Source: Deltaproteobacteria bacterium (lineage in GTDB: Bacteria > Chloroflexota > Dehalococcoidia > Dehalococcoidales > BS750m-G39). From it: a stretch of 20,894 nucleotides of DNA. The stretch covers positions 1 through 20,894 of the forward strand of contig JAUWGI010000003.1 of assembly GCA_030606505.1 (NCBI GenBank), given 5' to 3'. The notes below the pieces were generated by a model. The model had not been told where the DNA came from. It worked only from the letters and a program-made list of their open reading frames with translations, and did no database searches. Made by a program: the position numbers and the translations under genes. How positions within the stretch are numbered: position 1 is the stretch's first letter; each line of letters opens with the position of its first letter. Below are positions 7,394-13,663 of this stretch, piece by piece.

Positions 7394-7596
7394 ACCATCC
7401 CCCCTAACGGTTCTTTATTTTCCCATACCCACCCACCCTCATAAGCTCTTTACCCCAAAAAAACTTTGTTTTTCCGGGGGCCCCGTATCCGCTTCTGGAA
7501 CTTTCTTCCCCCACCCCTATTCAGTGGTAACGACATCCCCTTTTCCCCCCACCCATTAGGTTTCGCTCTTATCCCCCCCGTTTTAAGGGGTGTTAA

Positions 7597-7640
7597 AGAG
7601 GTCTGACCTCTGTAGGGCGGGAGGGTGGGAAATAAAACGC
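7597..7640 (+). repeat. 44-bp hairpin plus G-quadruplex repeat, copy 1
   Basis: The unit starts with the palindrome AGAGGT-CTG-ACCTCT, followed by GGGCGGGAGGGTGGG at 7615-7629 (four G3 tracts with single-base loops) and an A-rich tail ending AAAACGC. It matches copy 2 at 36 of 44 positions. All differences in the hairpin are in its loop, so the stem is intact in both copies. Confidence 0.85.
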
Positions 7641-7690
7641 CCAAAAGCAGGAAAAGGGTGTGGGGAAACCCCCGTCAAAAAGAATCTAAG

Positions 7691-7734
7691 AGAGGTTAAA
7701 CCTCTATTGGGTGGGAGGGTGGGAAGCAAAACGC
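7691..7734 (+). repeat. 44-bp hairpin plus G-quadruplex repeat, copy 2
   Basis: The palindrome AGAGGT-TAA-ACCTCT is followed by GGGTGGGAGGGTGGG at 7709-7723, again four G3 tracts with single-base loops, and a tail ending AAAACGC. Its start is 94 bases from that of copy 1, and its end lies 77 bases before the nucleotidyltransferase ATG. The G-rich strand is the coding strand of that gene, so any transcript starting upstream would carry the motif as RNA. Confidence 0.85.
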
Positions 7735-7811
7735 ACTCTAAAAACTGGGCAATCCCCCAATTTCTAGCTCATAGACACGACAACTAACTCTATGGTAATC
7801 TGTTCAATGCC

Positions 7812-8507
7812 ATGAAATGCTTGATACTGGCCGGGGGCTTTGGCACCAGACTCTACCCCCTCATCACCAACAAGTCAAAGGCGCTGCTGGAGTACAAGGG
7901 CAAACCGTTATTGAGCCACCTGGTGGACAGGGTTCCCCGGAACATAAAAATTATGGTCTCCACCAACCTCAAGTTTGAGTCTGATTTCCGTCAGTGGCAG
8001 CAGGGGGTGGATAGAGACATAGATCTCTGCGTCGAGGAAATCTGGAGTGACAAGCAGAAAAAGGGGGCCGTCGGCTCGCTCAACTTCTGGGTTAGCAACA
8101 GGGGCATTGACGAAGACCTGCTGGTCATCGCCGGTGATAACTACTTCGAGTTCGACCTCTCGCAGTTTATTGCCGCCTATGATGGCAATAACACCCTGGT
8201 TGCCGTCCACGATATCGGCGACAAGAGCCGGGCCAGCCAGTTCGGCGTGGTGCGTCTGGACGGTCACCGCCTGGCCGGGCTGGAAGAAAAGCCGGCTCAA
8301 CCCAAGTCCAGCCTCATTGCCACCGCCTGCTATATTTTCCCTCCCCGGATATTCCCCCTGTTAGGCCGGTACTGCTCCAGCGGCAAGCGGGACAATCTGG
8401 GCAGCTTCATCTCTCACCTCATTGAGGTTGACCATGTTCACGGCTACCCGTTTACCGAGCCCTGGTTTGATATCGGCAGCAATTACTCCTCAAGCCATAA
8501 GAAATGA
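7812..8507 (+). CDS. sugar-phosphate nucleotidyltransferase (RfbA/GlmU N-domain-like)
   Basis: This is a 231-residue NTP_transferase-family enzyme. It has the N-terminal nucleotide-binding signature LAGGFGTRLYPL, a KALLEYKGKPLL segment with the conserved Lys, and the metal-site acid in VIAGDNYFEFDL. EKP (residues 158-160) and the C-terminal WFDIGS motif are also present. These enzymes join a sugar-1-phosphate to an NTP to make an activated sugar. The exact sugar and base cannot be assigned. No ribosome site is visible before the ATG. The stop overlaps the next gene's start (ATGA). The C-terminus stops about 10 residues after WFDIGS, slightly short compared with relatives that continue with a helix. 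It heads an operon with two methyltransferase-like genes and a dehydrogenase-like gene, consistent with modified-sugar synthesis. Confidence 0.88.
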   Translation: MKCLILAGGFGTRLYPLITNKSKALLEYKGKPLLSHLVDRVPRNIKIMVSTNLKFESDFRQWQQGVDRDIDLCVEEIWSDKQKKGAVGSLNFWVSNRGIDEDLLVIAGDNYFEFDLSQFIAAYDGNNTLVAVHDIGDKSRASQFGVVRLDGHRLAGLEEKPAQPKSSLIATACYIFPPRIFPLLGRYCSSGKRDNLGSFISHLIEVDHVHGYPFTEPWFDIGSNYSSSHKK

Positions 8508-9328
8508 GCATGCCGGATAAGGAAGCAGAACACTGGGGAGAGGTGGCCAGGGGATGGTCGGACAAGGGCTATGCCAACGAGCTTCTGGGCGAGCAGAAGA
8601 GAAAGACCTATATCGACCTAATAACCAGATGGACCAGGATAACCGCCGGGCAGAAGATTCTAAAAACCGACCTCTTTGCCGAAGCCTTTGGCGTGGAGCA
8701 GTTTTTCTTTGATATCGTTCCGGCCAAAAGCGATGTAGTCGGCATCGATGTCTCCATTGAGATAGTGGCCGAAGCCAGAAGCCAGGCCCTCAAGCGGGGC
8801 ATGGACGCCGGTCAATATCTCTGCGGTGATGTCAAACAGCTCCCGCTGCGGGATAACTCCATCGACCTTATCATCTCCGACTCCACCCTCGACCACTTCC
8901 CCACCGAGGCGGAAATTATCACCGCGCTGGAAGAGCTGGGGCGGGTGCTAAAAAACGGCGGCACTTTAATACTGACCATAGACAACAAGAGCAACCTCAC
9001 CTACCCCCCCTACTGCATCACCCGTCTCTGGATGAAACTGGGGCTGGCCCCCTATTTTATCGGCCGGACTCTTTCTCTTTCCCGCCTGAGACGCGCCCTA
9101 AAGGAAATTGGGCTTACTATCGAGGAAAACACGGCCATTCTCCACTACCCCCACCCCGACGGGCTGGTCAGGTGGCTAGAGCGCTCTCTGCGTTACTCAA
9201 GCCGGGGCAAACTGGACAATGCCATCAGAAAGGGGCTGGCCTGCCTCAACCGGCTGGAGGGGAGCAAAATCAAATACCTCACCGGGCGCTATATTGCGGT
9301 TAAGGCAGTAAAAGGAGGAGCAACTTGA
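8504..9328 (+). CDS. methyltransferase-fold protein with atypical motif I, paralogue A
   Basis: This 274-residue protein has a class I methyltransferase plan. It shows VVGIDVS (residues 78-84, acid of motif II), LCGDVKQLPLRDNSIDLIISDSTLDHF (106-132, motifs III/IV) and ELGRVLKNGGTLILTIDN (post-core strand). The usual glycine-rich motif I is missing. The equivalent segment, KILKTDLFAEAFG (51-63), has only one Gly. The following gene carries the same replacement, so it is a family trait and not a sequencing error. SAM may bind in a modified way or not at all. The start overlaps the upstream stop (ATGA). The C-terminal codons contain the ribosome site of the next gene. Context suggests modification of a sugar or lipid-linked intermediate; the substrate is unknown. 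Confidence 0.82.
   Translation: MSMPDKEAEHWGEVARGWSDKGYANELLGEQKRKTYIDLITRWTRITAGQKILKTDLFAEAFGVEQFFFDIVPAKSDVVGIDVSIEIVAEARSQALKRGMDAGQYLCGDVKQLPLRDNSIDLIISDSTLDHFPTEAEIITALEELGRVLKNGGTLILTIDNKSNLTYPPYCITRLWMKLGLAPYFIGRTLSLSRLRRALKEIGLTIEENTAILHYPHPDGLVRWLERSLRYSSRGKLDNAIRKGLACLNRLEGSKIKYLTGRYIAVKAVKGGAT
9313..9318 (+). promoter_or_regulatory. ribosome binding site fixing a TTG start
   Basis: AGGAGG lies six bases before TTG at 9325, inside the last codons of the upstream gene. The next ATG (9331) would be 12 bases away, so the TTG, which overlaps the previous stop as TTGA, is the likelier start. Confidence 0.7.
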
Positions 9329-10143
9329 GCATGCTGGGTAAGGAAGCTAAATACTGGGATAAGGTTGCCCGGCGACGCCAACAATGGCTTACGAGGCACC
9401 CGACTTATAAATTTCTGGCCGAGCACAAGGGAAAGACCTACCTTGGTTTAATAACCCGATGGGCTGAGGTAAGCAACAAGCAGAGGATTTTAAAGACCGA
9501 CCTTTTTCCCGAAGCCTCTGGTTTGGCGCAAGTTCTGTTTGATATCGCTCCAAACAATAGTAATGTGGTCGGAATAGATATTTCTGCTGAAACAGTAGAG
9601 CAGGCAAAAAGACAAGCTATCCACCACGGTGTGGATGGTAGCAAATACCTTTGCTGCGATGTCAGGCAGCTCCCTCTCCAGAACAATTCTATTGACCTAG
9701 TTATCTCTGATTCCACTCTAGACCACTTCTCCGACGAGAAGGACATTATTGTTGCCCTGAAAGAGCTATACCGTGTCATGCGAGTCGGTGGCACCCTGAT
9801 CATTACCATGGATAACAAGGGCAAGCTGGGTGAACCGCTTCGTCGCTTGTGGATACGTCTGGGGCTGGCACCATTTTTCATAGGTAAAACCTACTCTATC
9901 AAGGAATTAAAGTCGGCGCTACAAAGTATCGGTTTTGTCGTGGAGGAGACCACTGCCATTGTCCATCAGCCTATGTTCTTCTTGAAGCGGCTTGCCCGTT
10001 TGTTACACAGGCTTAGTGCCAGAAGGTTTGACCCCCTAATCGAAAAAATCCTGGCTTCACAGGACACTTTGGAGAAAAGGAGAACCAAGTACTTAACCGG
10101 TATCTATATTGCGGCAAAAGCAGTAAAGGAGGAGACATCTTGA
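9325..10143 (+). CDS. methyltransferase-fold protein with atypical motif I, paralogue B
   Basis: This 272-residue tandem paralogue of the preceding gene is similar along its full length. Shared blocks include ILKTDLF-EA-G (residues 55-66), VVGIDIS, YLCCDVRQLPLQNNSIDLVISDSTLDHF and KYLTGIYIAAKAVK. Like paralogue A it lacks a Gly-rich motif I. The acid of motif II and the D-x-x-S-D-S-T-L-D-H-F stretch are kept, so both copies seem under similar constraint. The start is TTG in a TTGA overlap with the previous stop. Codon usage is visibly less GC-biased than paralogue A (more GTT, GGT and TCT), which hints that the copy is not a recent local duplicate or that it arrived with the next gene. Its function is unknown; heteromer formation with A is possible. 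Confidence 0.82.
   Translation: MSMLGKEAKYWDKVARRRQQWLTRHPTYKFLAEHKGKTYLGLITRWAEVSNKQRILKTDLFPEASGLAQVLFDIAPNNSNVVGIDISAETVEQAKRQAIHHGVDGSKYLCCDVRQLPLQNNSIDLVISDSTLDHFSDEKDIIVALKELYRVMRVGGTLIITMDNKGKLGEPLRRLWIRLGLAPFFIGKTYSIKELKSALQSIGFVVEETTAIVHQPMFFLKRLARLLHRLSARRFDPLIEKILASQDTLEKRRTKYLTGIYIAAKAVKEETS
10127..10132 (+). promoter_or_regulatory. ribosome binding site fixing a TTG start
   Basis: AGGAGG lies seven bases before TTG at 10140, embedded in the 3' end of paralogue B. It repeats the arrangement at 9313-9325: the same AAAGGAGGAG run, the same TTGA overlap and the same TTGAGCA start context. Confidence 0.7.
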
Positions 10144-11339
10144 GCACCCTAATCAGTGTAAATATTAATAATGAGACAAATCTCAGGGGATACCTGGCGA
10201 TAGATTCTATCGTTAACGGACGTTGTTACGGCGGGTTAAGGATATACCCTGACCTTCCACCGGTGCTGATGACTCAGCTTGCCCGGGTGATGACCTTGAA
10301 ACACGGCTTTGTCGGGCTACCGTTAGGTGGAGCCAAGGCAGGAATTGCCGCTGACCCGGAGATGCCCCCAGACAGGAAACGGGAGTTACTGAAGAACTTC
10401 GGTCAGGCACTTGAGCCATTTCTCAAGACCAAGCGCTATATACCTGCTGTAGACCTGGGAACAACCAGTGAGGACATCAGGTTCATGCTCAGCTCTATTG
10501 GTCTCAAGGCGAAGCACAAGCAACGAGGTTTAACTTTTACGCTGACCGGTTTTTATACTGGTATCACTGTGTTTGCCGCAGCGGTTGCTGCCGCCCAGCA
10601 TGTTAGCCTGGACCTAAAGCAGGCTTCAGTGGCTATTGAGGGGTTCGGTAGTGTGGGAGCCTCCGCCGCCCGAATGTTCTGGGAGAGGAAAATCAGGGTG
10701 GTAGCTATTTCCACCAGCCAGGGGGCAATCTACGATGAGGCAGGTCTGGATGTAGGCGAACTTATCAAACTCCGTGACCAGGTGGGCAGTCAGGTAGTTA
10801 ATTTATTTGACAAGGGAAATAAAATAGACAAGAGCCAACTAGTTGAGCTGGATGTAGATATATTTTCCCCCTGTGCCCATTCCTATAGCATCACTCCGGA
10901 TAATGCCAATCGGGTAGCAGCTAGAATAATCAGCCCTGGAGCCAATGTCCCCATCACATCTGAGGCGGAGCCGATTCTGCTTAAGAGAAGGATCCTGGTC
11001 ATTCCCGACTTTGTGGCCAACTGCGGCGGTGTGCTGGGAATTTTTCTGAAGCGTACCCGACTAAAAGAAGACTCTATCAGAAGCTTCCTAGAGCAAAAAA
11101 TCAGCAAGCAGGTCACTGAAGTAATCGAGGCTGCCGAGAGGGAGAAGGTTACCCCCAGAGTCTCTGCCCAGAGAATCGCTGAGGAGAGGTTTCTCAAGGC
11201 AAAGGCAACAGTCGAGGGTAGAAATTTCACGGCTAGAGCCTTTCACTTCGCCCTTGAGCTATATCGGAGAGGAGTTATACCCTCCCGGCTTGTTACCCCA
11301 GTCGCCTCAAGGTATCTTAAGAAAAGATTTACGGAATAG
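10140..11339 (+). CDS. Glu/Leu/Phe/Val dehydrogenase-family protein
   Basis: This 399-residue member of the amino-acid dehydrogenase superfamily would interconvert an amino acid and a 2-oxo acid with NAD(P). Domain I shows GGLRIYPD, MTLKHGFVGLPLGGAKAGI (K54 and K66 match the substrate and catalytic lysines) and IPAVDLGT (D105 matches the catalytic Asp). The Rossmann domain has VAIEGFGSVG. The C-terminal part keeps IISPGANVPITSEAE and VIPDFVANCGGVLG. It is a little shorter at the N-terminus than typical glutamate dehydrogenases, and the usual GGAKGG is GGAKAG. A catalytically competent enzyme is therefore likely, but substrate specificity is open. Being last in a nucleotidyltransferase/methyltransferase operon is unusual for housekeeping GDH. 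A biosynthetic role on an oxo or amino intermediate is inferred. The start is TTG, overlapping the upstream stop. Confidence 0.86.
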   Translation: MSTLISVNINNETNLRGYLAIDSIVNGRCYGGLRIYPDLPPVLMTQLARVMTLKHGFVGLPLGGAKAGIAADPEMPPDRKRELLKNFGQALEPFLKTKRYIPAVDLGTTSEDIRFMLSSIGLKAKHKQRGLTFTLTGFYTGITVFAAAVAAAQHVSLDLKQASVAIEGFGSVGASAARMFWERKIRVVAISTSQGAIYDEAGLDVGELIKLRDQVGSQVVNLFDKGNKIDKSQLVELDVDIFSPCAHSYSITPDNANRVAARIISPGANVPITSEAEPILLKRRILVIPDFVANCGGVLGIFLKRTRLKEDSIRSFLEQKISKQVTEVIEAAEREKVTPRVSAQRIAEERFLKAKATVEGRNFTARAFHFALELYRRGVIPSRLVTPVASRYLKKRFTE

Positions 11340-11355
11340 GGCAACCTATTTCTTT
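11335..11355 (+). terminator. short hairpin spanning two convergent stop codons
   Basis: AATAGG-GCAA-CCTATT (11335-11350) is a 6-bp perfect stem with a GNRA-type loop, followed by TCTTT. It covers the TAG of the dehydrogenase gene (11337-11339) and the stop of the minus-strand flippase gene (11346-11348). It is short and AT-rich, so it would be a weak terminator for the plus-strand operon. Confidence 0.4.
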
Positions 11356-12626
11356 AAGCCTGAAGCGGCACGATAGCGCGCCCTCATTGCCAGGATAGCG
11401 TAAATGCCAACCACCCCCTGGACGGCAAACCAGACATAGCCGATGCCGACCATGCCGTAGATGAGCATAACGAAGTAGCTACCGAGCAGGGTGGCCACGG
11501 CTCTGAAGCCCCAGATTAGCGCCAGTTCCCTCATTCTATCTTCAACGCGAAGGGTACTGGTATAAACCCTGATTATGCCACCAAACAGGCTTGACACACA
11601 CAGAATCCTGAGTAGCAGCAAACCGCTTACGGAATAGCCCTCGCCGAAGAGAAGAAGAAGCCATTTACCAAACAGCAGCACCAGGATAACCGCCGGGACC
11701 AATATAATAAAGACAAATTTAAGAGACTTGGTCACATTGCCCCACAATTCTTCCTCAAAGTGGGCACCCTCGGCGAACAGGGAATGGGACACTGCCATCG
11801 GAATAGCAAATAGCAGTCCGGCTATCATCCAGGCGACGTAGAAATAGGCATTCTGCTCCGCCCCCAGCAGGTTAACCACCATTACCGGCAGGACCAGAAC
11901 CGGGGCGGCACTAAAGAGGCGGGCAAGATAGCTGCCGGCGGAATAGCGCCACATACCGCCGATTATACTCAGATTCAAGCTGGGCACCGGTTTATAGTGC
12001 GGCTGGACCCGGGGGACGAAGAAAAATAAGGCTACAGCCAGAGCCACGGCGGTAGCAATACTCCAGGAGGCGGCGATGCCGAAGGTATGGAAAAAGATAA
12101 CCAAGAAGATGGGCAGCGGAATCTTGAGCAGCGAAAAGACGGCGCTCTTGTACAGGGTAAAGTCGGCCCTTCTCCGGGCGATAAAGACAGAGGCTATCGT
12201 CCCGTAAAGCGCCTGGGCCAGAACAAAGAAAACAAAGGCGGCGGCGAAGATTATATTACTCTTGATGAAGGCCAGAGCCGGCGACCAGACATCCAGTCCG
12301 GCGACAAAGATTACCGCCAGCACCACCGCTATCGCCCCGCTGATGGTAAGGCAGGAGTTAATCATATCCTGGGGATTTTCCGCCTTAGGCAGAAAGCGGA
12401 TAAGGGCGGCGCCGAAGCCGGGGACGCTCAGCATAGCCAGCAGGGAGATGGATGATATTATCGCCGCCCCCCACCCCACCTCGGATTCGGTATAAAACCG
12501 GGCGACCACCATCCAGAAAAAGAAGCCCAGCCCCGAGGTCAGCACGGTATTAACCATCAGGAAAAAGGAGTTGCGGTAGAGAGGGCTTTTGATATGCTCT
12601 GCTATGTACCGGGTATCGATGCGCAC
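11346..12626 (-). CDS. polysaccharide/lipid-linked oligosaccharide flippase (Wzx/MOP superfamily)
   Basis: This 426-residue polytopic protein has about 12 hydrophobic segments. It opens with a short cytoplasmic tail and FLMVNTVLTSGLGFFFWMVVARF, then TESEVGWGAAIISS. That is the typical beginning of Polysacc_synt/MATE-like exporters that flip lipid-linked glycans across the membrane. A lone GTG start at 12626 has no ribosome site. Instead a perfect TATAAT lies six bases upstream (see the promoter entry), so the message is probably leaderless. It follows two glycosyltransferase genes on the same strand after a 50-base gap, and its stop is six bases from the convergent dehydrogenase gene. The substrate is inferred to be the glycan built by neighbouring enzymes. 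Confidence 0.88.
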   Translation of the reverse strand: MRIDTRYIAEHIKSPLYRNSFFLMVNTVLTSGLGFFFWMVVARFYTESEVGWGAAIISSISLLAMLSVPGFGAALIRFLPKAENPQDMINSCLTISGAIAVVLAVIFVAGLDVWSPALAFIKSNIIFAAAFVFFVLAQALYGTIASVFIARRRADFTLYKSAVFSLLKIPLPIFLVIFFHTFGIAASWSIATAVALAVALFFFVPRVQPHYKPVPSLNLSIIGGMWRYSAGSYLARLFSAAPVLVLPVMVVNLLGAEQNAYFYVAWMIAGLLFAIPMAVSHSLFAEGAHFEEELWGNVTKSLKFVFIILVPAVILVLLFGKWLLLLFGEGYSVSGLLLLRILCVSSLFGGIIRVYTSTLRVEDRMRELALIWGFRAVATLLGSYFVMLIYGMVGIGYVWFAVQGVVGIYAILAMRARYRAASGLKK

Positions 12627-12632
12627 CTGCTG

Positions 12633-12661
12633 ATTATACTTTAGGCAGACCCGTCTAGCAA
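12633..12661 (-). promoter_or_regulatory. promoter implying a leaderless flippase mRNA
   Basis: On the minus strand TTGCTA (12656-12661, 4 of 6 to TTGACA), a 17-base spacer and a perfect TATAAT (12633-12638) sit in the 50-base gap. The GTG at 12626 begins seven bases after the -10 element, exactly where transcription would be expected to start. Confidence 0.65.
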
Positions 12662-12676
12662 GAAAATCGGGCGATA

Positions 12677-13663
12677 TTAGCCACCGCCACCAGGCTCCCT
12701 CCGCCGGAAAAGGCTTAAAACACTATAGCTAAAGTAACCGCCGGCTACGCCGGACAGGACAATGGCCACCGCCCAAAGCTGGCGCCAGCCGGTAGACGGC
12801 TGGCGGAACAGGCGTCCCAGCGACTGCGGCAGGCGCTCCAATAAAATACGGCGCAGCAGCTCGTACTCGGTCGACAGCACCTCTCCGTCATCGGCACGGT
12901 ACAGGCTTTTAAGCATCGCCTTGGCGTAGCCCTCCCAGTAAGCCCGCCGGGCCAGGAACCGGCTGCTCAGCCGGTAGCCATAGACCTTATGCCGCACCCT
13001 GACATCAGGGTCATAGACAATTCGCTTACCGGTGCCCTGCTTCACTCTGAGGCAGAACTCGGTCTCCTGGGCCGCCGGCTGCTGCCAGTCACTCTTGCCC
13101 CACCCCTCCCCCACCAGGCTGGTTTTAAACAGGCCGCAGCTGTCAAAGGCCTCCCGGCGGAAAGAAAGGTTGGTGCAGTAGCCGTTTCTCACCTCGGTCC
13201 TCTCGATCACATCCCGGTAGGTGCAGGAAAATATCCAGTAAAGCTCACGGGGAAACCACTCCATCGACTTATCCTGCCACAGGGGCAGGATGGGGCCGGT
13301 AACGCCGATTATCGAGCCATCATCATCATAGACCTTCACCGTTTGCTCCACCCAGTCGGGGAAGGGAATTGCGTCATCATCAACAAAGGCGATAATATCT
13401 CCTTTGGCCTCCCCGATAGCCAGGTTGCGGGAGGGGTAAGACCCCCACTCTCCCTCATTAAACAGCACCCGCATATTGGCATAGCCCTTCTCGGCGATAT
13501 ATTTTTTAATGCCGTCAGCCAGCTCCGGCAGTCTCTCGGCAACGATTAAGGTCTCGGTATTTTTATAGGTCTGGGCGTTTATACTATCCAGCAGCTCGGT
13601 GATATCTTTAAGCCGGTCCAGGGTATAGCCGGTGGTAACTATAGATACCAGGGGACTTTTCAT
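12677..13663 (-). CDS. family 2 glycosyltransferase with C-terminal membrane segment
   Basis: This 328-residue GT-A enzyme begins SPLVSIVTTGYTLDRLKDITELLDSI. It carries NEGEWGSYPSRNLAIGEAKGDIIAFVDDDAIP, where DDD (about residues 93-95) is the metal/nucleotide-sugar DXD motif. It later has RNGYCTNLSFRREAFD and the acidic ETEF acceptor-site region. A hydrophobic stretch near 295-318 (LWAVAIVLSGVAGGYFSYSVL) suggests a membrane anchor at the C-terminus. It would transfer a sugar from a nucleotide donor to a growing glycan on the cytoplasmic face. The ATG overlaps the stop of the upstream glycosyltransferase (ATGA), so the pair is co-translated. The sugar and linkage are unknown. Confidence 0.88.
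   Translation of the reverse strand: MKSPLVSIVTTGYTLDRLKDITELLDSINAQTYKNTETLIVAERLPELADGIKKYIAEKGYANMRVLFNEGEWGSYPSRNLAIGEAKGDIIAFVDDDAIPFPDWVEQTVKVYDDDGSIIGVTGPILPLWQDKSMEWFPRELYWIFSCTYRDVIERTEVRNGYCTNLSFRREAFDSCGLFKTSLVGEGWGKSDWQQPAAQETEFCLRVKQGTGKRIVYDPDVRVRHKVYGYRLSSRFLARRAYWEGYAKAMLKSLYRADDGEVLSTEYELLRRILLERLPQSLGRLFRQPSTGWRQLWAVAIVLSGVAGGYFSYSVLSLFRRREPGGGG

Larger units (their letters stand above)
7321..7735. repeat. gene-free G/C-strand-skewed repeat block with G-quadruplex motifs
   Basis: No credible gene lies between 7266 and 7811. The left part, to about 7580, is C/T-rich on the plus strand, and the right part, from 7587 to about 7730, is G/A-rich. Both consist of degenerate copies of a G-run unit ending in GGGTGGGAAAtAAA. 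Two well-kept plus-oriented copies are at 7597 and 7691. Weaker copies in minus orientation include 7422-7438 (four G3 runs on the minus strand) and 7352-7365 (three G3 runs and one G2 run). Further C-runs lie near 7510-7519 and 7542-7557. The block sits between divergent transcription units and may be regulatory, an old mobile-repeat cluster or a replication or recombination site. None of these is shown. Confidence 0.7.

Noticed and set aside
7597..7734. CRISPR array
   Set aside because: There are only two well-kept repeats with 8 differences in 44, a single 50-base interval, no third regular unit and no cas genes nearby.
7321..7735. Insertion sequence or complete MITE
   Set aside because: No transposase, no clear terminal inverted repeats and no target-site duplication could be found. 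Decayed mobile repeats remain possible but are unsupported.
7450..7787. Two small open frames (7450-7644 minus, 7590-7787 plus) in the gene-free block
   Set aside because: They translate simple G/C-run repeats, lack ribosome sites and show no plausible protein composition.
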